64,000 bases of DNA from Betaproteobacteria bacterium (GCA_016705475.1 JADIYD010000012.1:225384-289383); one strand, 5' to 3'. Shown: positions 18,219-27,188, numbered from the stretch's first letter. Notes: generated from the letters alone by a model not told the origin. Translations and numbers: made by a program.

Positions 18219-19442
18219 TTAACGAATATTGACCAGAGTCTGGAGAATCGCGTCCTGCGTCTTGATCGACTGGGCGCTCGCCTGGTAGTTACGCTGCTGG
18301 ACAATCAGATTGACCAGTTCTGCCGTCAGGTCGACGTTCGACTCTTCGACTGCAGATGCTTGTAGCACCCCAAAAATCCCGGTGTTCGGCGTGCCCGGTG
18401 TCGGCTGACCGGAATCCCCGGTTTCCACCCATTGGTTATTACCAATCGCTGACAAGCCATTCGGATTACGGAAATTGAACAGGGCCACCTGACCGATGTC
18501 ACGAACCTGACCGTTGTCGTAACTGGCCTGGACAACGCCGTCGTCGGAAACGCTTACCCCCGCCAGATTTCCCGGTGCATATCCATCCTGAGTCAGGTCA
18601 TTAACGGCAAATCCACTGCCAAACTGGGTCATGTCCGATACGTTAATATCGAAATTTAACGCGCTTGCACCAGTGGTAACGGTGAAGGATTTGGCCAATG
18701 TTGCCGCTGAAGTGAGAACACCAGAGCTTGAAAACGTCAAAGAATCCGGCGTCGATGTCGCGGCAGTAAGGGCTGCCCCATCCAACCCGGTATATAAACC
18801 CCACTGATTGGCCGTGGACGACTTAACGAAATAATAGGAAAGCGTATGCGGATTTCCCAACGAGTCAAAAACTGTCATCGCTGTAGAACTAGTGTAGCTA
18901 TCCGGATTCGCCGTAGTGAAGGGCGAAACAGTGGGGGCAGACTCACGGGAGTCCAGGTTGGCCGTAATAGATGCGTCGGTTGTAGCAGCAGGCGTTCCGG
19001 TCACGAAATCCACCTTGAGCTGATCAGTCGGCGGGGTCTGGGGAATCGATCCGGTTGAGTCGGCCATCACGCCCAGCAAGGACCGACTCTGGTCATTGAC
19101 GATGTAACCGTCCTTGTCCAGATGGAACTGGCCATTTCGCGTATAGCTGGTGGCGCCATTCAGGGACATGCCGAAGAAGCCGGTGCCGTTGATCGCGATA
19201 TCAAGCGGGTTGTTCGTTGTCGTAATATTGCCCTGGGTATATTGCTGCGCCACGGCCCCCAGCGTCGCGCCGATACCGATCTGCGAACCGCCGCCCCCTT
19301 GCAGAGAAGCACCATAAACATCGGCAAAGTGAGTAGCCGAGGACTTGAAACCGACCGTCGACGCATTGGCAATATTATTGCCGGCTACGTCCAGTGCCTT
19401 GGAAGACGAAGCCAGACCGCTCAAACCTTGTTGGAATGCCAT
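18219..19442 (-). CDS. flgE: Flagellar hook protein FlgE
   Basis: 407 residues, close to the enteric size. FlgE polymerises into the hook. It has the conserved N-terminus MAFQQGLSGLASSSKALDV with NNIANASTVGFK, the D1 segment NPLDIAINGTGFF, a variable Thr/Ser-rich middle and the C-terminal EESNVDLTAELVNLIVQQRN. It lies after flgD, the hook cap. Confidence 0.98.
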   Translation of the reverse strand: MAFQQGLSGLASSSKALDVAGNNIANASTVGFKSSATHFADVYGASLQGGGGSQIGIGATLGAVAQQYTQGNITTTNNPLDIAINGTGFFGMSLNGATSYTRNGQFHLDKDGYIVNDQSRSLLGVMADSTGSIPQTPPTDQLKVDFVTGTPAATTDASITANLDSRESAPTVSPFTTANPDSYTSSTAMTVFDSLGNPHTLSYYFVKSSTANQWGLYTGLDGAALTAATSTPDSLTFSSSGVLTSAATLAKSFTVTTGASALNFDINVSDMTQFGSGFAVNDLTQDGYAPGNLAGVSVSDDGVVQASYDNGQVRDIGQVALFNFRNPNGLSAIGNNQWVETGDSGQPTPGTPNTGIFGVLQASAVEESNVDLTAELVNLIVQQRNYQASAQSIKTQDAILQTLVNIR

Positions 19443-19463
19443 GATGTACTCCTTGAATCAATC

Positions 19464-20135
19464 TCAGTAAATCTGTTGGACCGAATTGAAATCAACCAGG
19501 CCTGTGCCCGGGATTTCAAGCTGGAAGCCGCTCTGTCCTCTAACAAGAGCAGATACCGTGCCAACTTCCAGCGCCGTCGTTGTCACCTTGTTGGCACCTT
19601 GAGTAGCCTGCACGGAGAACTGGTAACTGCCGTTGGCCACGCGAACGCCATCCGAGTTCTTGCCATCCCAGCCAAAATCAAGCACACCGGCTTTTTGCGC
19701 CCCCAGGTCTTGCTGCGCGACCTTGACCCCCTTGGCATCGGTGATGGTGATGCTGACCTTGTCCGCATCACCGGCCAGCTTGACGCCGCCCAGCGCCCCG
19801 GCATCGCCTAACTGGAGAGAATTGCCGGCGGCAAGGACATTTTTGCCGACGAGTGAGGAAGACTGCATCGAAAGCGCATCGCTATAGGAGGTGAGCAACT
19901 TTTGCAGCGTGCTGTTCAGACTGTCGATGCCCTTGACGGTATTGATCTGTGCGAGTTGACTGGTCAGTTCCGCGTTATCCAAAGGATTGAGCGGGTCCTG
20001 ATTCTGCATCTGCGTCACCAGCAAGGTCATGAATCGATCGCTCATTTGCTCGGCGTCACTGGTCGATCCGGTTTTGGATTCAGAAAGTTGCTTAAAAACC
20101 GAGTTGACCGTGGAAGTACTCGTAACACTACTCAT
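19464..20135 (-). CDS. flgD: Flagellar hook assembly cap protein FlgD
   Basis: 223 residues. FlgD forms the scaffold cap on which FlgE assembles. The N-terminal motif FMTLLVTQMQNQDPLNPLDN is the FlgD signature. A tudor-like/FN3 C-terminal part follows, with LDFGWDGKNSDGVRVANGSY. It is positioned between flgC and flgE. Confidence 0.97.
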   Translation of the reverse strand: MSSVTSTSTVNSVFKQLSESKTGSTSDAEQMSDRFMTLLVTQMQNQDPLNPLDNAELTSQLAQINTVKGIDSLNSTLQKLLTSYSDALSMQSSSLVGKNVLAAGNSLQLGDAGALGGVKLAGDADKVSITITDAKGVKVAQQDLGAQKAGVLDFGWDGKNSDGVRVANGSYQFSVQATQGANKVTTTALEVGTVSALVRGQSGFQLEIPGTGLVDFNSVQQIY

Positions 20136-20146
20136 GATTCATCTCC

Positions 20147-20557
20147 TTATTGGCCAATCTGCAGCGTTCGCAGCATCATGGTCTTTGCGGTGTTCATAAC
20201 CTCGACGTTCGTCTGATAAGAGCGCGACGCGGAAATCATGTTGGTCATTTCCTCGACCACATTGACGTTTGGAAAAGCGACATACCCCTTTGCATCAGCA
20301 GCTGGATTCTTGGGGTCGTAAACCATGCGAGGAGGAGAGGCATCATCGACCACCTGACGTACCCGGACACCTTTCGAGATGTCGCCGTTGCCGCCCATGG
20401 GCGTTGCCTCGAACACCACTTGTTTGGCGCGGTAGGGCTTGCCATCCGACGACACGATACTGTCGGCATTGGCCAGATTGGAGGCCACGGCGTTGAGGCG
20501 CATCGACTGAGCAGTCATGGCACTCGAAGACACCTGAAATACATTAAACAGGCTCAT
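20147..20557 (-). CDS. flgC: Proximal rod protein FlgC
   Basis: 136 residues, the standard size. FlgC is a proximal rod protein. Its motifs are LNAVASNLANADSIVSSDGK near the N-terminus, GVRVRQVVDDASPPRMVYDP in the middle, and VEEMTNMISASRSYQTNVEV at the C-terminus. It follows flgB after 11 bases. Confidence 0.98.
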   Translation of the reverse strand: MSLFNVFQVSSSAMTAQSMRLNAVASNLANADSIVSSDGKPYRAKQVVFEATPMGGNGDISKGVRVRQVVDDASPPRMVYDPKNPAADAKGYVAFPNVNVVEEMTNMISASRSYQTNVEVMNTAKTMMLRTLQIGQ

Positions 20558-20568
20558 TCAATCTCTCC

Positions 20569-20979
20569 TTAGCTTTGGGTAGAGCTCATGGCGCTACGCA
20601 AGCCCTGGAACTTGTTGCTGATCAGTTGGGTAAGAATCTGGTACTGAAGGGCGTTATCCGTAATTTGGGCACGCTCGACATCCATGTCGACGGTGTTGCC
20701 ATCAACGGCAGACTGAGTTTCTGTACGATATTGCAAGGCGCCGGGACCACCCGCGCCGTTGCCTGCCAGATGGGAACCAGCAGTTACAGCCATCGCCAAA
20801 GAGCCGCCATCAGCGCGACCGGCCAGCGCATTTTGCATGGCTGATTTGAAGTCGATATCGCGAGCCTTGTAATTCGGCGTGTCCGCATTGGCAATATTGG
20901 ATGCCAGCGCCTGATGGCGCTGCGTGCGCATATCGAGTGCCTTGCTTAGAACCGAGAAGTCTTGCGCGATACTTGCCAT
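20569..20979 (-). CDS. flgB: Proximal rod protein FlgB
   Basis: 136 residues from the ATG at 20979. The frame is open to 21015, but the internal ATG has a GGAGG-type site 5-8 bases ahead and gives the family N-terminus MASIAQDFSVLSKALDMRTQ; I prefer it. FlgB is the most proximal rod subunit. Motifs are ALASNIANADTPNYKARDIDF and a C-terminal NALQYQILTQLISNKFQGL. It is the first gene of the eleven-gene rod/hook operon behind a sigma54-like site. Confidence 0.97.
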   Translation of the reverse strand: MASIAQDFSVLSKALDMRTQRHQALASNIANADTPNYKARDIDFKSAMQNALAGRADGGSLAMAVTAGSHLAGNGAGGPGALQYRTETQSAVDGNTVDMDVERAQITDNALQYQILTQLISNKFQGLRSAMSSTQS

Positions 20980-21011
20980 GGTCGCCTCCAACAATTGATG
21001 CTCTACAAAAA

Positions 21012-21026
21012 GCACACTTCATGCCA
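21012..21026 (-). promoter_or_regulatory. Candidate sigma54 (RpoN) promoter of the flgB operon
   Basis: On the minus strand the sequence reads TGGCATGAAGTGTGC: the -24 GG and -12 GC are separated by exactly 10 bases, with TGGCA and TGC matching the RpoN consensus. It ends about 33 bases upstream of the flgB ATG, a plausible leader length. RpoN control of rod/hook genes is the known scheme in FleQ/FlrC-type polar flagellates. Confidence 0.65.
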
Positions 21027-21074
21027 CCAAAAAAATGATGCGCGGCAACATGGGCATTAGGGCAAAATGAACAT

Positions 21075-21752
21075 ATGTTGATGCGTTTTTTCTCCCTGCT
21101 TTGCCTACTCCCACTTTGCCTGCCTGCCTGTGCGGCAGACGCGGCGATGATCCTTGATACTGCAGAGCAACATATTCGCCTGCAAACAAAAAACCTCAGC
21201 GGCAAAGCAACGATCACGATGGGGCAACTCGATGCCAGCAAGCTCCCGCCCTGTTCTGCGCTCGAAGCCTTTACCCCGCAAGGGAGCAAGATCGTTGGAC
21301 GTACCCACATCGGCGTCCGCTGCCTGTCGCCCAACAGCTGGTCCGTCCTGGTACCGGCTCAAATTGCCGTAGCCGGCAACTATGTCACGACCAGCCGACC
21401 ATTAATTGCCGGTCAGCTCATCGGCGAATCCGATCTGGTCATCCTGAGTGGTGACGTCTCCCATTTACCAGCCGGCGTAGCCAGCGACCCCTCTGGCGTT
21501 GTCGGAAAGACGCTTCGCAACTCACTGGGGGCTGGTCAAACCATACGTTTCGATCAGCTAGTTGCGCCGATCGTAATCCGCCAAGGGCAGACAGTCAGAG
21601 TCATTTCAAAAGGCAGCGGATTCTCGGTCAGCGCTGAAGGCAAGGCAGTAAATAATGCAGCGCTTGGCCAGCCCGCCCAAATTCGCATGAACTCCGGCCA
21701 GACAATAACTGGCACAGCACGTGCTGATGGCAGCGTAGAAATCGAATATTGA
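21075..21752 (+). CDS. flgA: Flagellar P-ring chaperone FlgA
   Basis: 225 residues, divergent from flgB. A Sec signal peptide (LMRFFSLLCLLPLCLPACAADA) sends it to the periplasm, where FlgA helps FlgI assemble the P-ring. The SAF-like C-terminal domain has ISKGSGFSVSAEGKAVNNAA and GQPAQIRMNSGQTITGTA, the FlgA signature. ATG at 21075 is used; an ATG at 21081 is also possible. Confidence 0.97.
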   Translation: MLMRFFSLLCLLPLCLPACAADAAMILDTAEQHIRLQTKNLSGKATITMGQLDASKLPPCSALEAFTPQGSKIVGRTHIGVRCLSPNSWSVLVPAQIAVAGNYVTTSRPLIAGQLIGESDLVILSGDVSHLPAGVASDPSGVVGKTLRNSLGAGQTIRFDQLVAPIVIRQGQTVRVISKGSGFSVSAEGKAVNNAALGQPAQIRMNSGQTITGTARADGSVEIEY

Positions 21753-21754
21753 GC

Positions 21755-21781
21755 TAAAGTTTCGGCGTAGACGGCCGATAT
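21755..21781 (+). promoter_or_regulatory. Sigma28 (FliA) promoter of flgM-flgN
   Basis: TAAAGTTT, an 11-base spacer and GCCGATAT match the FliA consensus (TAAAGTTT-N11-GCCGATAA) at all but the final base. It starts 3 bases after the flgA stop and lies 36 bases before the flgM ATG. Confidence 0.9.
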
Positions 21782-21817
21782 ACCGTCTGAGACCAAAAAA
21801 GTATTGCGAGCCACATC

Positions 21818-22093
21818 ATGAAAATCGACAGCACATACAATCCTGCCACTGCGCAGATCACCTCCCGCTCAGCAGCCCGGCCATCGCAAGAGCCATCAGC
21901 AGCCGCATCCGTGAGCCTGAGCCAGCTAGCCAGCACCATGCAAGGCACCGAGAAGCCACCAGTAAACGCGGCGCGCATTCAGGAAATCAAGGAAGCCATC
22001 GCCCAGGGGCGTTTCAAGGTCAACCCGGAGGCAATTGCCGATGGCTTGATCCAGTCCGCACGCGACCTGCTTGACTCCCAGCGCAAGGCTTGA
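21818..22093 (+). CDS. flgM: Anti-sigma28 factor FlgM
   Basis: 91 residues, mostly disordered then helical, as in FlgM. It binds and holds FliA inactive until it is exported through the completed hook. The C-terminal FliA-binding part (ARIQEIKEAIAQGRFKVNPEAIADGLIQSARDL, the RIxxIKxAIxxGxYxVNxxxIA pattern) is clear. A sigma28 promoter lies directly upstream, giving the usual autoregulatory loop with fliA at 24 kb. It overlaps flgN by 4 bases. Confidence 0.97.
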   Translation: MKIDSTYNPATAQITSRSAARPSQEPSAAASVSLSQLASTMQGTEKPPVNAARIQEIKEAIAQGRFKVNPEAIADGLIQSARDLLDSQRKA

Positions 22094-22551
22094 TGTCCTT
22101 GGTTGCCAAGCTGTTAAAGCGCGAAGCTGAATTAGTCGAGCGCTTCAGGGATACCTTGTTGCGTGAACAACGTGTTCTGCAATCGGGCACAGCAGACGGC
22201 TTGGCCGAGGTAAACGCAGAAAAACTGTCACTGGTAGAAAATCTGAATATCTTGGGAGCAGAACGCGCCCGCACACTTTCATCTGGCGACGATGAGACGA
22301 TTGACATGCAGGCTTGGTTTGCGGCTCACCCATCTGAGAATGAAGCAGCAGAGGTTTGGAAGGGCTTGCTGGGAACCGCGCGCGAAGCACGCGACATCAA
22401 CGAACAAAATGGCAACCTGATCCAGGTGCTACATCAGAAAACCAGTGACGCACTCTCCATCCTGACTCAGGGCCAAGCTGACCAATCGTTGTATGGCAGC
22501 AATGGACAGGCATCACTGAGTACTGGCAGCCGAATCATCGATTCAGCCTGA
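22090..22551 (+). CDS. flgN: Flagellar export chaperone FlgN
   Basis: 153 residues, all-helical with low sequence conservation, as is usual for FlgN, the cytoplasmic chaperone of FlgK and FlgL. The N-terminal helix (LLKREAELVERFRDTLLREQRVL) and the C-terminal substrate-binding region (NEQNGNLIQVLHQKTSDALSIL) fit. The position after flgM, with an ATGA overlap, is the main support. It converges on motD with a 17-base gap and no visible terminator. Confidence 0.93.
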   Translation: MMSLVAKLLKREAELVERFRDTLLREQRVLQSGTADGLAEVNAEKLSLVENLNILGAERARTLSSGDDETIDMQAWFAAHPSENEAAEVWKGLLGTAREARDINEQNGNLIQVLHQKTSDALSILTQGQADQSLYGSNGQASLSTGSRIIDSA

Positions 22552-22568
22552 CCTTCCCGACAAACAAC

Positions 22569-23372
22569 TTATCGGCTTGGTACCCCGGGCACTTCGTTGA
22601 TCTCGGTCGGCTCTTCCGGACGGTTAGAGTCGATCATGACGCTGACACGACGATTTCTGGCACGCCCCTCGGGTGTGGTGTTGGTTTCCAGAGGCCGCGT
22701 TTCACCATAGCCAATGGCCGTCAGACGCTCAGCGCCAACGCCACCATCATTGAAAAGCCGAAGGACCGTTGTCGCCCGCATTGCGGAAAGCTCCCAATTT
22801 GAGGGGAATTGGGGAGTCGAAATCGGTATGTTGTCGGTATGGCCTTCGATGGTAATTGGAAAATCCGTACTCGCTAGCACCTGAGCGATGACGCCCATGG
22901 CGCTTATCGAGGCGGGTTGAAGACGTGCCTGCCCCGCCGAGAAAAGCACGCTATCGTTTATTTCGATAGTCACGCCTCGACTGGTCTCGAGTAGCCGGAC
23001 TTTTCCCGCTGCAACCAGTGGCTGTAATGCCTCCATGATGCTACCGGCGACATTCTTCATCTTTTGCCGTTGTTCGACTTTTTTGGCCTCGTTCTTGGCA
23101 GTTTCCGGAACCCTGTCAACTTTAACAGCAGGCCTCGGCGGCATCGGGAGAGCTCCCGGCATGACCGTAATTGGCTGCCCGCCTGGCTCACCCGTTTTAT
23201 TGCTGAAAGCGTTGTTTAGCGAGTTGGAGAGGACCTTGTATTTGCCCTCATTCACCGACGAAACAGCGTACATGACCACAAAAAATGCAAACAGCAGGGT
23301 AATGAAATCGGCGTAGGAAACCAACCAGCGCTCGTGGTTCTCGTGCTCCTCTTCACGGCGCTTGCGAGCCAT
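22569..23372 (-). CDS. motD: Flagellar stator protein MotD (MotB family)
   Basis: 267 residues. It has a basic, highly charged cytoplasmic N-terminus (ARKRREEEHENHERW), one transmembrane helix containing the proton-carrying Asp (SYADFITLLFAFFVVMYAVSS) and an OmpA-like peptidoglycan-binding domain (ITIEGHTDNIPISTPQFPSNWELSAMRA pattern, then LTAIGYGETRPLETN). The short periplasmic linker and pairing with motC downstream of fliA fit the MotD set, distinct from the motB at 48-49 kb. It abuts motC. Confidence 0.94.
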   Translation of the reverse strand: MARKRREEEHENHERWLVSYADFITLLFAFFVVMYAVSSVNEGKYKVLSNSLNNAFSNKTGEPGGQPITVMPGALPMPPRPAVKVDRVPETAKNEAKKVEQRQKMKNVAGSIMEALQPLVAAGKVRLLETSRGVTIEINDSVLFSAGQARLQPASISAMGVIAQVLASTDFPITIEGHTDNIPISTPQFPSNWELSAMRATTVLRLFNDGGVGAERLTAIGYGETRPLETNTTPEGRARNRRVSVMIDSNRPEEPTEINEVPGVPSR

Positions 23373-24112
23373 TAGTGGAGGTAGCCTTTCAGGCGCCCCT
23401 CGATAATCCGCGGATTGTCACCGACGGCAATACCGACAAGACCATCGACCAGCATTTCCCGCGATGAAACCATGCGCGTGACGTAATACTTCAGCTTGCC
23501 GGCAATTGGCAGATAGACAAGGTTGGCCAAGCCAACGCCATAGATCGTGGCGACGAATGCGACCGCGATGCCGCCCCCAAGTTTGGTCGGATCCGAGAGA
23601 TTCTCCATGACATGGATGAGCCCCATTACAGCACCAAGGATACCGATGGTTGGTGAGTAACCACCAGCTGCGTCCCATATTTTGGCGGACTGGCGCCACT
23701 CATCTTCAAAGGTACCTATTTCGACCTCAAGCAACTCCCGGATTCGCTCCGGGTCGGCACCATCCACCAGAAGTTGCAGGCCCTTGCGAGCAAACTCGTC
23801 CTTGATCCCCGGAATATAGTTTTCAAGCGCAAGCAAGCCTTCGCGGCGGGACATCTGGCTCCAGTTCAGGATCTGTTCAATCTGACGTTTCTGCTCAATA
23901 ACAGGGGGAACCCAGACCCACTTGGCCATCTTCATTCCACGCTTGAAAACGTGGATCGGACTCTGCAAAAGCACAGCACCCAGGGTACCACCAAGCACGA
24001 TCAGCAAGGCTGTTGGCTGGACCAGAGAGCCGATGCTTCCACCCTCGAGATACTGACCGCCAATGATCGCCACGATGCTAATGGCGAGACCGGCCAGGCT
24101 GATCTTATCCAC
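23372..24112 (-). CDS. motC: Flagellar stator protein MotC (MotA family)
   Basis: 246 residues from the GTG at 24112, which has AAGGAG 8 bases upstream; the longer open frame to 24208 lies inside fliA. There are four membrane helices, the first being ISLAGLAISIVAIIGGQYLEGG and the last two around GGYSPTIGILGAVMGLIHVMENL and IAVAFVATIYGVGLANLVYLP. MotC and MotD form a second proton channel stator unit. It overlaps the fliA end by 8 bases, which indicates coupling and possibly sigma28-linked expression. Confidence 0.94.
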   Translation of the reverse strand: MDKISLAGLAISIVAIIGGQYLEGGSIGSLVQPTALLIVLGGTLGAVLLQSPIHVFKRGMKMAKWVWVPPVIEQKRQIEQILNWSQMSRREGLLALENYIPGIKDEFARKGLQLLVDGADPERIRELLEVEIGTFEDEWRQSAKIWDAAGGYSPTIGILGAVMGLIHVMENLSDPTKLGGGIAVAFVATIYGVGLANLVYLPIAGKLKYYVTRMVSSREMLVDGLVGIAVGDNPRIIEGRLKGYLH

Positions 24113-24857
24113 CAGCCTTCTCCTTGCGCTTTTTTGCGGCAGCAGGAATTTCACCGACGATACGAGCACGCAACCGTGCGATCGCCTGTGTATGCAACTG
24201 GCAAACACGCGACTCGGTAACGCCCATCACCTCACCGATTTCCCTCAAATTCAGATCCTGTTCGTAGTACAAAGCCATCATCAGCTTCTCGCGTTCCGGC
24301 AACATGCCAATGGCCAGAACCAACTGCTCCTTTACGCTGCGATCCTCCAGGATACTTACCGGGTCAGCATCGTTGTCCGTAAAGTGCCGCTCGAGAAAAT
24401 CCTCGTCATCACTACCCGAAAAATCCTCGTAATAGACTATCTGGTGCCCACGCGCATCCTGCAAGGTCCGTTGATAGTCTGCCAAGGTCATGCCCAGAGC
24501 GTCCGCCAGTTCCTTTTCCGAAGGAGCACGCCCATGTTCGTGTTCAAGCTGGTTGATCGTCGTTTCAATACGCCGCAACTCCCGGCGCAAGTTACGCGGG
24601 AGCCAATCGTTCTCCCTTAGTCCATCCAGCATGGCACCACGGACTCGTTGGGTGGCATAGGTTTCGAACTGCGCGCCGAAGCCTTCTTGAAAGCGATCAA
24701 TGGCATCCAGCAATCCAAGCATGCCGTTCTGGACCAGATCATCGAACTGCACGCTGGGCGGAAGACGTGCCATCAGGTGATAGGCAATACGCTTCACCAG
24801 CGGCATGAAGCGCTGTACCAACTGTTCTCTATCAGGCTGCCCGGCAGCGGTGTACAT
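24105..24857 (-). CDS. fliA: RNA polymerase sigma factor FliA (sigma28)
   Basis: 250 residues from the ATG at 24857, which overlaps the flhG stop (TGATG). A longer open frame to 24941 runs into flhG and is not family-like. Region 2 is YHLMARLPPSVQFDDLVQNGMLGLLDA, with YATQRVRGAMLDGLRENDW. Region 4 is LNLREIGEVMGVTESRVCQLHTQA. FliA transcribes late flagellar and chemotaxis genes. Its target promoter is visible at flgM in this window. Confidence 0.98.
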   Translation of the reverse strand: MYTAAGQPDREQLVQRFMPLVKRIAYHLMARLPPSVQFDDLVQNGMLGLLDAIDRFQEGFGAQFETYATQRVRGAMLDGLRENDWLPRNLRRELRRIETTINQLEHEHGRAPSEKELADALGMTLADYQRTLQDARGHQIVYYEDFSGSDDEDFLERHFTDNDADPVSILEDRSVKEQLVLAIGMLPEREKLMMALYYEQDLNLREIGEVMGVTESRVCQLHTQAIARLRARIVGEIPAAAKKRKEKAGG

Positions 24858-25747
24858 CAGGCTCGTAGTACTTCGGGGTTTATGCGTTGGCTCAAGTGTA
24901 ACAGTTGCTGCATGAACTGGCCGACACCGCCGGCTTCGCATTCGCTACGCTGCCAGTACAGCATATCCGAGGCGATATCCCGAAATGCTTCCGCCGCCAG
25001 GGAGTCGGGAGCCTGAACCAACACTGGCCGACATAGCTGCGCTGATTGCCGCAGCGCTTCATCAAGCGGTATGGCACCAGCGTAATCCAGGCGCGCGACA
25101 CCACGCTGTGCTGCAACCTGAGCAATGTTTTCAAAAATGGAGCGCGCATCGGCCTGACTGCGAACCTTGTTAACCAGAATGCGGAAATGCTTTCGCGAAA
25201 AAGCATGACTTACTTTTTTAATCAGCGAGTATGCCTCTGTAATCGAAGCACTGCTCCCGGAAAGGACGACGACTGCCTCCTGAGATACCAGTCCAAATGG
25301 CGAAAAGCCATTTGGGTGAGCCATGCTGGCATCAACCAGAATCACATCAAACGGTCGTTCCAGCGTGGACATGGCATCAAGCAGCGTCTGCTGTTGCGGT
25401 AATGACAGCCGCCCCAGTTTCTTGGCCGCTCGGGGCGCAGGAAGTACTCGCAAACCCAGCATGGGCTGAAGCAAGACTTGAGAAAGTGGCATTTCGCGCT
25501 GCACCACATTGAGAAGATCATGCCTGGCGGTCATGCCGAAAGCAGAAGCGATGTCGTCGCCCTGCGCATGCTCGTCGATGATCAATACCTCTTTTCCCAG
25601 TCGCGCCAGGGCCACCCCAAGATTTGCCACTGCCATGCTGCGGCCAACGCCGTCGCATCCAGCAACAAACGTGACAACCTGCAATTGCTGGCCGCCACCC
25701 AATAGGCGGCGCAATCCCGCCGCCTGATCAACGCGAAAATCAGCCAC
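24857..25747 (-). CDS. flhG: Flagellar number regulator FlhG (FleN/MinD-like), atypical P-loop
   Basis: 296 residues from the GTG at 25747, preceded by GGAGG six bases upstream; a frame open to 25765 is less likely. FlhG is a ParA/MinD-type ATPase that limits flagellar number and stimulates FlhF. The deviant Walker A, normally KGGVGKT, reads CDGVGRS here (VTFVAGCDGVGRSMAVANL), so both the signature lysine and the P-loop lysine are replaced. The rest of the fold is intact: VLIIDEHAQGDDIASAFG, DVILVDASMAHPNGFS, RILVNKVRS. It follows flhF with an 8-base overlap. ATP hydrolysis may be altered. Confidence 0.93.
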   Translation of the reverse strand: MADFRVDQAAGLRRLLGGGQQLQVVTFVAGCDGVGRSMAVANLGVALARLGKEVLIIDEHAQGDDIASAFGMTARHDLLNVVQREMPLSQVLLQPMLGLRVLPAPRAAKKLGRLSLPQQQTLLDAMSTLERPFDVILVDASMAHPNGFSPFGLVSQEAVVVLSGSSASITEAYSLIKKVSHAFSRKHFRILVNKVRSQADARSIFENIAQVAAQRGVARLDYAGAIPLDEALRQSAQLCRPVLVQAPDSLAAEAFRDIASDMLYWQRSECEAGGVGQFMQQLLHLSQRINPEVLRA

Positions 25748-27188
25748 GACGGCCTCCAGCGGCAACCATGCCCGCGCTGGCCATCATCAACCCAGGCTCA
25801 AGTCCATCAAACTTGTGAGGCGAAGTTTCCGGAACATCCTTGAAAGCACGATGCAGGAGATAGCTTCGATTCGGCATATGCAGGTCCTCCGGGACTCGCT
25901 GCCCGTTGGACACATACTGAAGCTTCAAGCCATGGCGCATGATGACATCGAGCACAGTAGCAAGGCTGGCGGCTTCGTCGATCTTGGTCAGAATGCATCC
26001 AGCAAGGGTGTCGCCCGCATAGGCACGAACGACGTCATCCAGGGTATCGCCGCGCGATGTCGAGTTCAGCAGGAGCAGGCGCTTCACATCGCAACCGGAC
26101 AGCATGTCCGTCAGCTCCGGAACCAGTTTATCCCGCTGGCTCATGCCCATCGTATCGATCAGCACCATATGCTTGTGCTGAAGTTCAGCCAAGGTTTGCC
26201 GCAACTCGTTGGCATCCTTGACCAGATGTACCGAAACGCCAAGGATTCGACCATAGATACGCAGTTGCTCATGGGCGCCGATGCGGTATCCATCGGTCGT
26301 CACCAGCGCCACCTTGCTTGGACCGTGACGCAGCACGCAACGGGCAGCAAGCTTGGCCGTGGTCGTTGTTTTCCCCACGCCGGTCGGGCCGACCAAGGCA
26401 TAAACGCCCCCACGGTCAACGATATCGCTCTCGCTGCCGATGGTGAGAAGCGAGCGATCAGCAGCGCCCTTGACCCAAGCCATTGCTTCCAAACCGTTCA
26501 TTTCTCGCGGCAAATCCGTAAGCAGATCGCGGGAAAACTGCGGGGAAAACCCCGCATCAAGCATTTGACGCAGGATATCTGTCTTGACCGGCTCTGAGCG
26601 GGCAGATTCACCCCAGGCAAATCCAGCCAGATGCTGTTCGACAATCTTGCGCAACGAGCGAATCTCGTCCATAACCTCCATCGGCACCACCTCCGCCTCC
26701 GGGCGACGCGGGGCGCTCACTGGAGGCGCTACAGAAGCAGATGGCGGAACAATCGGAGCAACGCGAGGGGCTGCTGCGGTCGACGGCCCAGAACGGCCAT
26801 TTTCCGTCTGCCGCAAAGCGCCCGTCCTGGGTATGCCTGCATTCACAGAACCAAGGTGATGCTTTGGTGCGTTCACCTGATGCTGCGACGCAGATGGTGG
26901 GGGCACTACGGTAGGCGGAGGGGGCTGGGAAACCCTTGCGCGCGCGGAACTTAGAACGACACGATAATCATCGTCCGGATGGCTATCCGGCACCTTTCTC
27001 TCCGGGATGTGGTTGTCCTGAACCTGGGTCGGGACAATCATCGCCATGTCACGTGCAGCCACGGCCATGATCTCAACCCCACCAGGCACGCCGCGATTGG
27101 AAAGGATGATCGCGTCGTTGCCCAGCGTTTCCTTTACTTTCCGGAGGGCATCCCTTGCATTGGCCGCGATGAATTTTCTGACGTTCAT
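25740..27188 (-). CDS. flhF: Flagellar placement GTPase FlhF
   Basis: 482 residues. FlhF is an SRP-family GTPase that positions polar flagella. It has an N-terminal B domain, a long Pro/Ala-rich linker (about residues 85-170), and an NG domain with G1 LVGPTGVGKTTTTAKLAA, KVALVTTDGYRIGAHEQL and HMVLIDTMGMSQRD, ending with the SILTKIDE-type loop (CILTKIDEAASLATVLDV). It overlaps flhA by 4 bases (ATGA). FlhF with FlhG suggests polar flagellation. Confidence 0.97.
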   Translation of the reverse strand: MNVRKFIAANARDALRKVKETLGNDAIILSNRGVPGGVEIMAVAARDMAMIVPTQVQDNHIPERKVPDSHPDDDYRVVLSSARARVSQPPPPTVVPPPSASQHQVNAPKHHLGSVNAGIPRTGALRQTENGRSGPSTAAAPRVAPIVPPSASVAPPVSAPRRPEAEVVPMEVMDEIRSLRKIVEQHLAGFAWGESARSEPVKTDILRQMLDAGFSPQFSRDLLTDLPREMNGLEAMAWVKGAADRSLLTIGSESDIVDRGGVYALVGPTGVGKTTTTAKLAARCVLRHGPSKVALVTTDGYRIGAHEQLRIYGRILGVSVHLVKDANELRQTLAELQHKHMVLIDTMGMSQRDKLVPELTDMLSGCDVKRLLLLNSTSRGDTLDDVVRAYAGDTLAGCILTKIDEAASLATVLDVIMRHGLKLQYVSNGQRVPEDLHMPNRSYLLHRAFKDVPETSPHKFDGLEPGLMMASAGMVAAGGRRG

